From positions 15,881,584-15,945,583 of the forward strand of contig OY978527.1 of assembly GCA_963854835.1 (NCBI GenBank): DNA of 64,000 nt, read 5' to 3'. Below the pieces are notes generated by a model. It had not been told where the DNA came from. It searched no databases and saw only the letters and a program-made list of their open reading frames with translations. Positions 12,416 to 23,116 of the stretch are shown piece by piece. Within the stretch, counting starts at the first letter, position 1. Each line of letters starts with the position of its first letter. The DNA is from Megamerina dolium. Taxonomy: Eukaryota; Arthropoda; Insecta; Diptera; Megamerinidae. The position numbers and the translations under genes were made by a program.

Positions 12416-12655
12416 ATGAGGACGGTAACGATATTATTTGCAATTCTATTTGCCTCCTGTATTTGGTTATGTAATGCCCAGTATGGCTTAAGTGGAGGTG
12501 GCGGCGGTGGTGGTTTCTTTGGTGGTGGAGGTGGAGGTGGTGGCGGTGGTGGTGGTAGCTCACACGATTACCTACAACCAGACAGTTCGTATTACTCATA
12601 TGGCGGCTATTATGGTTCATCACAAGATGGTGCTCCTGGAGCTGATGGTGCGTGA
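12416..12655 (+). CDS. Secreted glycine-rich protein, 79 residues
   Basis: The predicted protein opens with a signal peptide (MRTVTILFAILFASCIWL), likely cleaved after CNA before QYG. Residues 30-50 are almost pure glycine interrupted by FF. A Tyr/Ser-rich segment (YLQPDSSYYSYGGYYG) follows, and the C-terminus is a short collagen-like GAPGADGA. ATG 12416 is chosen because the upstream in-frame ATG at 12350 precedes the TATA box. A poly(A) signal AATAAA is at 12781. Unlike the five minus-strand relatives, no intron splits signal and mature parts. A possible splice donor (GTGCGT at 12648) overlaps the stop, so a longer spliced form cannot be excluded. Function is unknown; secretion is inferred. 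Confidence 0.72.
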   Translation: MRTVTILFAILFASCIWLCNAQYGLSGGGGGGGFFGGGGGGGGGGGGSSHDYLQPDSSYYSYGGYYGSSQDGAPGADGA

Positions 12656-12799
12656 TACGATAATCGACAATGTGCCATCCTCCCGTGTGGAACTAGTCCG
12701 CAATACTAGACTGCAGTTAATATTTAATAGAAATCGCTAAAAAAAGGCAAATGAGAAGAACAAAATGTATTCAATATATAAATAAATAAGTGAATTAAG

Positions 12800-13660
12800 T
12801 GTAGATTGATTTTATTGAGGTTGATGCAAATGTTTGTAATCTTTTATGTTACTATATACTTAATGGTGGTGTGTTGTAAATGCTGCTGGGAAAATTTTCA
12901 GTGCGACTTTAACTCATTTCCTTAAAATCAAGTTTTGCAGTGTGCGTTACCTGTTGGGAGAAATTGCTTCTAATTGATTTGGCTTCATAAGAAAAAGTGG
13001 ATTCTAAAACTTTAGGTGATATCGAAAAGCGATTTATCTATTTATATATTAAAAAAATGTTTCTTTCTCACCAAAATCTCTTCCGATTAGCGTTCTCGAC
13101 GCAATGGGGGTTTGCTACCGAAGAAAAAGATCTAACGTTCACTGAGAGCATGAAGTAGAGGGAATGCTATCAGCAGCCTGAACTCCCTCTTGGGCTAGTC
13201 AGCGAAAAACGGAGAAAAATCATAAATCTGAGAGACATCAGTTCGTTTTCTTCAAATTTACTTGATGTTCGATGGTATATATTTAGTTATCTATATAGAT
13301 CCAGGCACAAAATTTCGTACCCGTCCGATGAAGTGGTACTGGAGAAGGGTTAGATCGAACATGCACTAAATGTATCAATTACGAGGAATCCTGTCAACAG
13401 CCTGAACTCCCTCTTGGGCTAGTGAGTGAAGAGGGAGTTCGGAGAAAAATCGTAAATCTGAGAGACATCAGTGCATTTTCTTCGAATTTGCTTGGTGTGT
13501 GAACATACATATATGCCTGATAATATCTTAACCCAAGCACAACATTTTGGATCCGTTTCTTATTCAGCTGCCTTAGGTGCGCTTACACTTAAACTTTACT
13601 TAGTTACTTATTTTGTAATTATAATTATCCAGCCAGCGCATCCATAGGGATTTATTGCAG
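12800..13660. repeat. Intergenic region with a two-unit tandem duplication
   Basis: The string CAGCCTGAACTCCCTCTTGG at 13174 recurs at 13398, and each is followed by similar sequence with AAATCTGAGAGACATCAGT. The period is about 225 bp. The second unit has a short local reduplication (GAGGGAGTTC). No coding potential is seen. Confidence 0.65.
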
Positions 13661-13670
13661 TAAGCTCTGT

Positions 13671-14039
13671 GGGTGTCGTAGCTCAGTGGTTAGTGCGTTG
13701 GCCTTCTGATCTGTAGGTCGTGGGTTCAATTGCCGACTGAAGCATAACAAAAATTTCATATCGAAAAGATTTTTCATTCGAACGGTACCCATCTGCCGGC
13801 AAAAATTGGATATTTTTCCGGCAGTAAAAATTTACCAAAAATTTGCTCTTAAAAGAGCTCTGTGACAAAACTATGTTAAAGTGATGTCATAAGGGTTCTG
13901 CCGTTCGGAACCGGCTAATATAAGTAGGTCCCTCCTAATGCTGTCTAAATTTAACACGGACAACAGTATTGGAAGAGAAGCCTCCCTGGCCTAAGTGTAT
14001 CCTCTCAGAGAGAGGGCTGTCACATAACCTAACCTAACC
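13671..14039 (+). mobile_element. tRNA-derived SINE, full-length copy (CCTAA tail type)
   Basis: The 5' head carries RNA polymerase III box A (TAGCTCAGTGGTTAGTGC) and box B (GGTTCAAT, slightly degenerate) spaced as in a tRNA. The body is tRNA-unrelated and contains the family hallmark CTGCCGTTCGGAACCGGCTAA. The 3' end is (AACCT)n. A perfect 10-bp target duplication, TAAGCTCTGT, flanks it (13661-13670 and 14040-14049), proving retrotransposition of this exact unit. At least ten relatives occur in the window. Confidence 0.92.
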
Positions 14040-14049
14040 TAAGCTCTGT

Positions 14050-14930
14050 TAATATCAACATTGAAATCATACAGCTTATGGTTGCACCTTATTCAGTACT
14101 CGATGTCAACGCAAATAGGTCCAATAACTTTACGAAAAATGTTACTAATCGCAGATAAGGCATTTGTTTAAACATGATGAGTTATGATTTGTTGGTTTGA
14201 GGTTTTATTCCTTAGCCTAAAGGAGACACTTGTTAGACAATCATATTGTTCTCAGGATTCCTGCTCCTCTAATCACTTAAAATTTCCTCGTATCATACAT
14301 CTCTGCCGCGATCTTCTTAACTGGTCTTTACTCGACTAACTTTTCAATTGGCTTTCAAGTAAAAGGAGTAAGATTTATTGATTATCCATAATTTGAGGGA
14401 ATAAAAACTTCCGAAGTAGCTTAAAGAGAAAAACGACTTTGCCATATAGGGTTTATGAGTCTGTACTCGTACAGACTCATAAACGAATGATTGACGAACC
14501 TAAATGGCTGTGATCAATTGTGTGAAAAATGGCTGAGTGAAAAGGAAATTTCTCAATCTTCAGTTTATTTTACAGTTTGTAGTTGATGATCTTCACAAAT
14601 CAAATCATTGCATGAATGTTACTATTTCTATTTGAAATAATTGTTTAAATTCAATAGAGATACGAATAATCTACACTAGATAGATAAGTAATAATTAATT
14701 TTAATAATATAGTACAATCGTACATTTCTAGAATTTTAAATAATAACAAATTCCAATTCTGAAACGTAATTACCTACCCGATAAAAACTAATCATATATA
14801 ATTATGGCAGAGTTTTGATTTCGTAACATACTTTTTTCTCTATACAATATCAACAATTACCATTTCCACTGTTCGAATAATTTGTTATGTAAACTTGAAC
14901 AATATCTTTCAATTTGTAATAGCATTTTTA
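14050..14930. other. Spacer with one perfect hairpin
   Basis: No genes were recognised. A perfect inverted repeat lies at 14451-14484 (separate entry). Confidence 0.5.
14451..14484. repeat. Perfect 16-bp-arm inverted repeat
   Basis: GTTTATGAGTCTGTAC and its exact reverse complement are separated by 2 bp (TC). No run of T follows that would suggest an RNA polymerase III terminator, and no element boundary was recognised around it. Confidence 0.9.
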
Positions 14931-14932
14931 TA

Positions 14933-15453
14933 CCCTATATTCATTTCGGTCAAATGTTTGGAACCACTTGAAAGAAGCTCCGGAGAGATTATAGATGTAA
15001 ATTCCTGATCATCGTCGCCTAAATAGTTGATTTAACGTTGCCCGTCCGGACGTTCGTCAGTCTGTCTGTCACTAAAGAATATATTGGGATATTTTGACGA
15101 AATATTTTCACGAAATATTTTCGGCATTAAAAAAAATATTTAACTTGCTATAACTCACTTAATATGCCATCTGGGACAACAATATTTGGCACGTAGAGCT
15201 ATGTTTTACTGCTACATAATCTTGCCAGAAATGGGCGAGCCGCACCTGCTTTTTATAGTAGTTCCCATACAATGTGCCTGAATTTCTTTTAAATTTAAAC
15301 CAATGTAACTTCTGCAATCCTCTGTCTAAAACAACCCTATTTGATACTTAGATTAAAATTGTAATCGAAATAAGCTGGTATGAAATGAGCAAGTCCGCCC
15401 ACTTCTTTATGTTATACAAAGGAAATTAAGAAAACACTTTTTTAACCGCCAAC
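14933..15453 (+). mobile_element. Diverged INE-1/DINE-1-like repeat, copy 4 (partial)
   Basis: It starts TTTATACCCTATATTCATTTC and retains the CCGGAGA, CTGATCATCGTCG, GTCTGTCTGTCAC and CCCATACAA signatures in the family order. It is shorter and more diverged than the other three copies. It lacks the 3' stem-loop and runs into a perfect palindrome at 15454. Confidence 0.7.
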
Positions 15454-15487
15454 CTGTGCAGAGGTTTAAATTTAAACCTCTGCACAG
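15454..15487. repeat. Perfect loop-less 34-bp palindrome
   Basis: Each 17-bp arm, CTGTGCAGAGGTTTAAA and its reverse complement, meets at 15470/15471 with no spacer. It sits where the degraded DINE-like copy stops. Confidence 0.93.
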
Positions 15488-15786
15488 TGTGTTGATCCCA
15501 TACAACACGTGGACAAAAATCGAAGGAGTTGTTGGATTACAATAAAATGGTAGTGCGGGTTAGGCTAAGGCCTTTATGCACTGCGACCAACCTAGTCTAT
15601 TGCAATGAAACTTCTTATATTAGCACATCTCAGATTACTGATCTCAAATCTGTAGACATTATATTTTTATCATAAACCAGCTTTGAAAACTTGATTTTTG
15701 AGAGCGTATGGGAATTCAACGAATACTTGGATTTTATTAATTTTTTTCTTTAATAAATAATGGCTGATTTTTGTGCTTCGGGAACC

Positions 15787-16150
15787 ATAAAAAAATATAC
15801 GTGGCACTTAAAACTCCGCAGGGCTCTTTGGCCGAGCTTCTCTTCCATTACTGTTGTGCGTGTTAAATTTTGGACAGTATTAGAGGGACCTACTAATTTT
15901 AGAGGGTTCCGAATGGCAGAACTCTTGCGACATCACCTTTTCTGAGCTTTGTCACAGAGTTCTTTTAGAAGCTTTTCCATGGCAAATTGTTACTGCCGGA
16001 AGAATTGCAAATTGCTTGCCGACAGTTGGGTACCGTTCGAAATAGAAATCTTTTCGATATGATATTTGTTATACTTCAGACGAGGATTGAACCCACGACC
16101 AATAGATCAGAAGGCCAACACTCTAACCCCTGAGGTACGGCACCCACCGC
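15787..16150 (-). mobile_element. tRNA-derived SINE, near full length (GCCACATA tail type)
   Basis: On the minus strand the head at about 16150-16080 carries a box A-like GCCGTACCTCAGGGGTTAG and a box B-like GGGTTCAATCC. The body hallmark is TTCGGAACC-like at about 15910, and the tail reads toward GTGCCACGTATA. A box A substitution (ACCTCAGG) may weaken transcription. Confidence 0.85.
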
Positions 16151-16237
16151 TCCCATTTACGTATTACTTAGGTGAAAAGTGGTAACCTTATAAAACATAT
16201 GTTTTACGTTTCAAGGCGCCTCAGAAAATTTGTAAAC

Positions 16238-16935
16238 ATGGGAAAAATTGGTCTCAGTCTAATGAATATTAAAGCCGAACTTTATTCTACTCTGGGGAAG
16301 TCTTATCATTCGTTTATGACCATAAAATATTGGGTGGCAGAGTTTAAACGAGGTCGTAGGAGTTGCCACTACGAACACTGTAGTGGTCGACTAATTGAGG
16401 TGGTCACGCTAGAAACGGTTAAGAAAATCCACAAAATGGTATTAGATGATCGCCGGATGAAAGTGCGTCAGCTAGGTGAAATTACAGGTATTTCAAAAAG
16501 TTCTATACAGCTTGTATTGACCGAAAATTTGGAGATTACAAAGCTGTGTTCTAGATTGGTGCCGCGTTTGCTCACAATAAAACAAAAATTCCACTTCACA
16601 CATCCGCTATTGCGATGGCCAAAATCAATAAGTTAATTCTCGAATTGCTTCAGCACGCACCTTATTCGCCAGATTTTGCACCTTCGGATCATTTTCTTTT
16701 TTCAAATTTGAAAAAATTGCTCGGTGGTAGAAGATTTGCAAACAATGAAGAGGTTGATGGCTATTTTAATGAGCTAGACAGGTCATACTATAAACAGGGT
16801 ATCGAAGCTAGAGAATATCGCTGGGAAAAGTGTGTGGAGCTAAAAGGAGATTATGTTGAGAAATAAAGAAAAATGTTCCTAAATTTGTTGTGTTTTCTTT
16901 GTTAGGTCGGATAGTTCTGGGACCGCCCTCGTAGT
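16238..16935 (+). pseudogene. mariner with internal deletion removing the catalytic core
   Basis: The N-terminal half starts at ATG 16238 (MGKIGLSLMNIKAELYSTLG) with the mariner WVAEFKRGR motif. The C-terminal end (APYSPDFAPSDHFLF, with the third catalytic Asp, then GIEAREYRWEKCVELKGDYV) stops at 16864-16866. The middle, including the first two catalytic residues, is missing: TIKQK is joined almost directly to a HTSAIAMAKIN segment near 16590-16620, out of frame. A 3' terminal repeat containing GTCGGATAGTTCTGGGACCGCC reaches about 16930. The left terminal repeat is not visible; a SINE ends about 90 bp upstream. It is the same subfamily as the copy at 24.3-25.4 kb. Confidence 0.87.
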
Positions 16936-17050
16936 ATGTACAATTTTAGTATATTCTTAGAACTACTTTTTGCTTATTTTTAAATTAAAAATAATAATAA
17001 AAAAAAAGAAAATCTCATAACAATAGCAATGACAAGAGAAAGTGAAATGC

Positions 17051-17804
17051 TTATGGGCATGGTGGTAACCAGGGTGGACGTATACAATCTGCGCCACCAC
17101 CACCACCGCCACCACCTCCACCACCACCTCCTTCGCTATTTTCTAAGTCGCCACCGCCACCGCCGCCGCCACCACCACCACCAGGTTCACAACTACAACC
17201 AAGGCCACCGCCACCGCCGCCTCCACCACCGCCGCCTCCGCCACCACCTCCTCCTCCACCACCGCCTCCTCCGCCACCGCCGCCTCCACCACCGCTGCCT
17301 TCGCCACCACCTCCACCGCCACCGCCGCCTCCACCACCGCCGCCTCCACCACCGCCGCCTCCACTCATATCGTCCTCATCGACACCGCCACCTCCACCAC
17401 CTCCACCACCTCCCCCTCCACCTCCACCACCATCTTCGTCCTCGACAACGACACCACCATCTCCACCATAGTCTTCCATAAGGACGCTGCCACCTCCCCC
17501 ACCATCACCTCGACCTCCACCACCATCTTCGTCCTCGACAACGACGCCACCATCTCCACCATACTCTTCCATAACGACGCTGCCACCTCCCCCACCACCA
17601 CCTCCACCGTCGTCTTCGACAACGACGCCACCACCACCACCGCCACGTATGATATATGGCAGTTGTGAACCTGAGCGATAAGTAAAAAACAAAAACGAAA
17701 ATTAATATATAAAATATTATCAAAATTCAATATATCCATTATTAAATACCATGACAAAATAATGATATTGCCATAAGGCAAGTTAAGATGAGCACCAAAC
17801 GCAT
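17051..17804 (-). CDS. Secreted cysteine-containing poly-glycine protein, 224 residues, two exons
   Basis: Exon 1 is 17804-17750 and encodes an 18-residue signal peptide (MRLVLILTCLMAISLFCH). The intron is 17749-17671 (79 bp, GT/AG, phase 1). Exon 2 is 17670-17051. The mature part starts GSQLPYIIR. Two imperfect 31-residue repeats follow, each with an acidic ME(E/D)YGGDGGVVVEDEDGG core. Glycine runs of up to about 30 residues come next, then LGCSCEP, DLENSE, and the C-terminus ADCIRPPWLPPCP. The exon structure, CxCEP motif and C-terminus match the gene at 27.3 kb, so the two are paralogues. No enzymatic domain is present. It is probably extracellular (structural, adhesive or defence); the role is unknown. 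The glycine tracts may be length-polymorphic or misassembled. Confidence 0.82.
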
Positions 17805-17854
17805 AGTTGATATCGGATATCTCTTAATAAGAGATCGATGCGTGTCGTACAAGA

Positions 17855-17899
17855 AACTAACTAATTTCAAAATGAGTTTACTTCAAAAATTTATATATA
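17855..17899 (-). promoter_or_regulatory. Core promoter of the 17.1 kb glycine-rich gene
   Basis: On the minus strand a TATATATAAAT box (17899-17889) precedes a TTAGTT initiator-like sequence near 17858. The segment from the initiator into the leader (TTAGTTAGTTTCTT, then ACGACACGC and CGATC) is conserved in the paralogue at 27.6-27.7 kb. Confidence 0.65.
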
Positions 17900-17989
17900 C
17901 CATCTGTGGTTCTTTTGCTTCCCCTGGCCCCTATCGCTTCCTTGCTCATTATTTACATGCCGCAAAAACAGGATCGACAAAGCACACGC

Positions 17990-19270
17990 ATGAATAAGAA
18001 ATTGATTTGAATTTAATTATATTTAAATAAAAATCATGCTAATCTAATAACAACAACCAATACAGCAATATTTTACAAAAGTACCAATTCAACGGTGTCA
18101 AGAATTCTTACATATAAAGAATGGCACATATATTTGAGCATGCGCTATCATACGCCTATATCTGTGATGTGATTAGAAGATAAGAAGATATTGAATAGTG
18201 ATAAAATGTCAAGTTAGCATCACACAAAAGCTGTTGATACTGTAATGATTTGAGAATAAGCATACCACCATAATTCACTATGCCAACGAAAAATAGTGTG
18301 CGATATTTCAAGGTCACTCCCAAAATGTGAAAGTCCAATGAAAAGTTGTTAAACGACTTGATGGTCGTTCATTATTTCGAGCACATACCCTAAGACAATG
18401 TTAAATTTTCATTATGTACCATAAAGTAGATATTATAAATTCAATGATCCAAAAGATTGGCGAGAAATTACTACCACTTTTGAGACGGAGTGTTTAATTA
18501 CAGATTTTCATTACGTCAAAGCTGAAATTATATCAAATGAAATTCAATGAAGTCTTATAAGTGCCACATATTTATTATAATTTTTTTTGTTTTTCATCTA
18601 TTCTTAGTCAACTTGACATTTTCCCCGAACAATGTATTATAATTTCAATGATACAAAAGAATTGACACCATATGTTGACCATATGTTTTGACACAGAGTG
18701 ATTTAGTACGTAACTGATTGTCATTATATCAAATATAAGATAATATGTAATAAAATCAAATTCATGAAATGAGATGATATTAACAGCACATAGCGTGATA
18801 GTTTGTGATACAAAAAAAATATGTAAAAGTGATCCACCACTTGACCACCAGTTGACCACTTCCAACACGGAATGCTTAAATGACCAATATCATATTCATA
18901 TCATATATGATAAATATTGGAATAGCTAAAAATAAAACATTCTGTAATTACTTATGACACAAAGATTGACATTTTAGTGCTGGTCATAATTATGTCAAAA
19001 TTAACATTTAGTGCTGACACACTGTTGACCAAAAATAATTGATTGAACAACATATTTACATGTAACAATTATTTCACTTGCAAATTGCAAAGTCAAAGGA
19101 AGTCAAGTAGCTAATGCGATATTTACTTGATATAATGAACTATGAAATGTAATAAAGTAATCTTATTTTGACTATTTCATGTCAAAATTTTGTCATGCTA
19201 TAAGTAAGGACAACATTATGAGTGACCATTTCACCATGACACAATGACAATTACGTAAATGACTACAGAC
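17990..19270. repeat. 5' flank with degenerate tandem repeat, homologous to 28.0-29.1 kb
   Basis: This lies immediately upstream of the 17.1 kb gene. Recurrent strings such as TTGACCA(C/T)..TTTTGACAC, ATGTCAAATATAAG, AAATCAAATTCATGAAATGA and ATAATGTATTATAA recur with a spacing of roughly 170-190 bp. The same strings in the same order lie upstream of the paralogue, so the array predates the gene duplication. A SINE 3' tail fragment (TCTTATAAGTGCCACATATT) lies near 18552. Confidence 0.65.
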
Positions 19271-19333
19271 AATTTTTTGTTTCATGTGAGACATAGATAA
19301 ATAATGTAGAAATTATCTATTAAACAAAAAAAA

Positions 19334-19481
19334 AATAAATATATGGCACATAAAGCCCCAAAGGGCTCATTGGCCAAGCTTCTCTTCCATTACTGTTGTG
19401 ATTCTTAAATTTTGGACAATATTAGAAGGGACCTACTTATTTTAGCCGGTTCCGAACGGCAGAACACTTGTGACATCACTA
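19334..19481 (-). mobile_element. tRNA-derived SINE, 3' fragment
   Basis: On the minus strand it covers the family body from TGCCGTTCGGAACCGGCTAA through GGCCAAT-GAGCCC to GTGCCATATA. The tRNA-like head is missing. Confidence 0.8.
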
Positions 19482-20040
19482 ATAAACGATCTTCATTAAT
19501 GTGAGTGGAATTGTATGGAGAAAAATGTTGATTACCTGGCTCACAGTGAAAAACAGAAAGCGTATAGCAGACCTCTTCAATAATTTCTTTGTAAGGAAGC
19601 GTAAAGAAATTCCTGATTTTGACCTGTCTATATACACAGTTTTTGACAAAATCATTAATTTTGTATAGAGGTCCGCTAAATACCCTAAACCGATACTACT
19701 ATAGTCGAAGCCCCCATAGCTATTCGAGTTTTCACTAATTGGTAACTGGTCGCCTATTCATAAAACTTTCATCCACTTTCATAACGTTCTTCTAAATTGT
19801 ACCAAGCTATTGAGAAACCATGATATTGTGTGCTTCGTCACGAGCTGTTTGTAACAAGTGCTACAATTTTTCTACCGAAGATAGACGGCGATTGTTTCTG
19901 TACAAGGCCGTGAACATATCTCGAGAGCTTAGCCACGAAACATAATCACTCGCAAATCATGGAGTGTCACATGGAGGTAGCTAAATAGCGGGTTACGGTT
20001 GAACGATTACCTTGATAAACAAAATTTGCCGTATATGGAA
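19482..20040. other. Non-coding stretch, nothing recognised
   Basis: No supported feature. It adjoins the rosa-like fragment and could be its degraded 5' part, but no motif could be read. Confidence 0.4.
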
Positions 20041-20400
20041 CAATGACAATACTGAAACTGTCATTAAATCACCATTACATCCATTAAAATTTACTGTTTA
20101 CGGTGATTTACTCGGCATCATCGGTCCTTATTTCTTTCGAAATACCAAGTAGCTGCCGTTGCGGTGAATGGGTCGCGTTATCGAGCCATGCGAACTGACT
20201 TTTTGTTTCCACAAATTGAACAGTTAACATCGACGATATTTGGCTTCAACAAAAAGGGACTACTTGCCATACATCGCGTGCAACAATCGAGTTTTTACAT
20301 CATCAATTTGGCGATCATCATCTTTCCTACTTTTTTATGGGGCTATGATAAGTTATTGGTTTATGCCGACAAAATATAGTACCGCTATACTTGTAATCAA
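20041..20400 (+). pseudogene. rosa-like (DD41D) mariner fragment
   Basis: In shifting frames one reads IIGPYFF, then AVAVNGSRYRAMRTDFLFPQ and later FLWGYDKLLVYADK. These match the block between the first and third catalytic residues of the 25.7 kb rosa-like transposase, including the end of its LDFFLWGY motif. The segment around the second catalytic Asp is scrambled by indels. It is a relic only. Confidence 0.7.
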
Positions 20401-20549
20401 ATCTAGGTACACAGGCCGAGACAAATCAATACCATTTGTTGTGGAGTGTACATAAATGGGAGAATAACACACTGGTGACTCATCCATGAGTCCACCGCTT
20501 CCAACTGTTCGTTAGGTTGTTTAAGTGGTCAGCACGGTTAAATCCAGTT

Positions 20550-20830
20550 CGTGCTGTTTAAAAACCTTAGGAGGTTGCTGACGATTACTTCCGCCAGCTC
20601 CTCAATGCTGTTGAAGAGTGGTTTGCCTAGGGTGTTCATTCTCTGCCTCCAAAGGGCAGGGAATTTAGAAAGGAAGTGGAAGACCGTTTCCTTTTCTTCC
20701 ACTTGGTTACAACTGTGACATTCCCATTTTGGCCCCCTGTTCTCCGATGAGCCAGAAGCCAGTAATTACTGCCGTCAGTCTAGAGACGTCTTTACGGTTC
20801 CTGTTTATCAGTAACATTGATTGTTTATGA
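20550..20830 (-). pseudogene. Non-LTR retrotransposon C-terminal fragment
   Basis: The minus strand reads MLLINRNRKDVSRLTAVITG and then, through frameshifts, a WECHSCNQVEEKETVFHFL-like segment and NTLGKPLFNSIEELAEVI. This is the post-RNase H tail of I/Jockey-type LINEs with a Cys-Cys-His-Cys-like motif. It is related in layout to the tails at 48.9 kb and 60.7 kb. Confidence 0.65.
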
Positions 20831-20989
20831 TTGTACGTAGAATAAAAAAGTATTTTATTTTGTCTCCATTACATTTAAATAAAGCGAAAATGCACTTTAG
20901 CATACTTTCGGTAAGTTTTTCGAAGATTACTCAAGAATTTTTAATTTTTATAAATATTTCCAGCCAGTATACCCAATGGGGTTAGGACT

Positions 20990-21290
20990 GAGTGTTGGCC
21001 CTATCATTAACGGTATTTTTTCCTCTTCAAACCAGTGAATGGCCCAAACGTGAAATAGACCGTTCACCGAACTCGCCTCTCAATTGGGCCATTGTTTCGC
21101 GTGCTGTGTGGCATGTGGTACCGTCTTGTTGAAACCAAATGCCAGCCAAGACCAGCTTTTCCATTTTGGGCAAAAAAAAAATTTGTAATCATCACACGGT
21201 AGCGCTCGCCATTAACGTTCCTGCCTTCGTCGTCTTGCTTGCAATGCTTCTGGCTGCGCTTCACACTAAATACGGCAATTTTGATTGTTC
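20990..21290 (-). pseudogene. rosa-like (DD41D) mariner fragment
   Basis: The minus strand shows NGERYRVMITNFFFA, then after a frameshift in an A-run a WFQQDGTTCHTARETMAQLRG-like segment. This is the region of the second catalytic Asp. It is close in sequence to the element at 62.5-63.6 kb, with which it shares the string CTTCCATTTTGGGC-like and a long A-run. Confidence 0.72.
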
Positions 21291-21599
21291 ACGCATCCAT
21301 TCCATTCCATTCAAATTTTTGGATAAAAAATTGGATCTTCATCCAACATTGCCAGCTTCCATTCACCAAAAGACAGCCGTTGTGGATTACTTAAATTCAA
21401 AAAAGAAAAAGTTTCGGGAAGATTTCTACTTTTGTCAATATTTTCCTTTAGGGACAATTTTTTCATTAGCTTATTGACATTTGAAAGCATTAATTCTCAT
21501 GCATTTTCGTATTTCATCAATGTGAATAATCACAAAGAGTTATTATTAATTAATTAAATAAAATACCGAAAAAAGAAAAAACAAAAAAGTTACGATCCT

Positions 21600-22800
21600 C
21601 TTGTTTCAGAGTTTACTACAGCACCTAATGTTGCGGGAAAGTTATTAGAGGAACAACTAGTAAAGTCAAAACAGAAGAATTAGAGACGCAAACTTATGAA
21701 GACATAGAAGAAAACCTAAGCACAAACAACATTGCAAATTTCAATATAGACACGGCTTGTAAAGCCATAACAAGTCAAAGCTCATTCGGCTTTGCAGAAT
21801 GACGCCGCATAACTTCCGTTGTGCAGTGAAAATTGGGAAGGACCTCTCCGCACCGTTTAGTACCGAATGGGGTTTCAGACAAGGTGATTCGTTATCGTGC
21901 GACTTCTTCAATCTTATTATGGAGAAAATAATACGAGCTACTGATCTATGACATAATGTCACTATCTTCAGCAAAAGTGGCATGCTGCTGGTGTATGCCG
22001 ACGATATTGACATAATCGGCATGAACACGCGAGCAGTCAGTGCAGCATTCTCAGAGTTGGAAAGTGAGTCTCGTCAGATGGGTCTTACGGTGAACGAGGG
22101 AAAGACGAAGTATCTAGTGTCAACAAACTTAGAGTCACGGCATCTTGGACAGCACGTCACTGCTGACAACTACGCTTTTGAAGTAACAAGGGACTTTGTC
22201 TATCTTGAACCAGCATTCACAGCAGTAATGACGTCAGCCTGGAGATATTGTGAAGGATCACTCTTCCAAACAGGTGCTACTATGGGTTAAGTAAGCAATT
22301 GAGAAGTCGAGCCCTCTCTCGAAGAACGAAAACTACAACTCTCTCATCATGCCTGTCCTAACATATGGCGCTGAAGACTGGACAATTTCCACCTCGGATG
22401 AGCGAATGCTTGGAGTTTTCGAGAGAAAAGTCTTACGCAAAATCCTTAGAGCTATTTGTGTTGGTGACGAGTACCGAATAACGTACAATCATGAGCTGTA
22501 CGAGCTGTATGCCGATATTCACATAGTAAAACGCATCAAAATCCAGCGGCTGCGCTGGCTAGGTCATGTCGAGCGAATGGAAGAACACGCTCCAGCTAAG
22601 AAGGTGTTATATTCGGAACCCGCTGGAGGACGACGCAGAAGAGGAAGACCTAACCTCCGGTGGAAAGACCAAGTACTGGAGAACCTGAAGGCGCTTGGAA
22701 TTTCTAACTGGCGCCATCTAGCGAAGAAGAGAGATGGCTGGCGAAGCATGTTATTTTCGGCCAAAATCGATATTCGGTTGTTATGGCCACATAAGTAGGT
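21600..22800 (+). pseudogene. Non-LTR retrotransposon, reverse transcriptase 3' half
   Basis: Frames 21770-22797 encode RT motifs FRQGDSLSCDFFNLIME and the catalytic box YADDIDIIG (near 22000). A frameshifted middle follows, and then an open C-terminal 149 residues with VLTYGAEDWT, FERKVLRKIL and RRGRPNLRWKDQVLENL, ending at 22796-22798. The downstream tail is short TAAG-like repeats. Stops near 21940 and frameshifts near 22200-22340 inactivate it. A second, 5'-truncated copy is at 31.3 kb. The C-terminal layout is common in several insect LINE clades; I do not assign the clade. Confidence 0.85.
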
Positions 22801-22807
22801 AAGTAAC

Positions 22808-23062
22808 TATTAGAAGTGACTTACGTATTTTAGCCGGTTCCGAGAGGCAGAACTCTAGTGACATAACTTTTTCTGAGCTTTGTCACAGAATTCTTTTAGA
22901 AGCTTATCCACGGCAAATTGTAACTGTCGGAAGAATTGCCAATTGCTTGCCGACAGATGAGTACCGTTCGAAAGAAAAATTTTTCCTATATTATCCTTCA
23001 GCCAGAGATTGGACCTATGACCTACAGAACAGAAGGCCAAAGCACTAACTACTGAGCTACGG
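22808..23062 (-). mobile_element. tRNA-derived SINE, 3'-truncated
   Basis: The minus-strand head at about 23062-23000 has a box A-like GCCGTAGCTCAGTAGTTAG and a degenerate box B. The body contains the CTGCCTCTCGGAACCGGCTAA hallmark. The tail is missing; the copy abuts the end of the LINE at 22800. Confidence 0.82.
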
Positions 23063-23116
23063 CAAAATTGCAAAGAAAACAACTTTTCGAAAGTTGCAAA
23101 GTTTCTTTATTTCAGC

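Noticed and set aside
13671..13740. Possible tRNA genes at SINE heads
   Set aside because: Box A and B are present, but the acceptor stem does not pair and each head is followed by the SINE body, so these are SINE promoters, not tRNA genes.
14020..14040. CCTAA repeats as telomeric sequence
   Set aside because: Only three to four units at the 3' end of a SINE with target duplications; it is the SINE tail.
17029..17481. Plus-strand His/Arg-rich 150-codon frame
   Set aside because: It is the antisense shadow of the poly-glycine exon (CCN repeats read in another frame), with no signal, promoter or domain.
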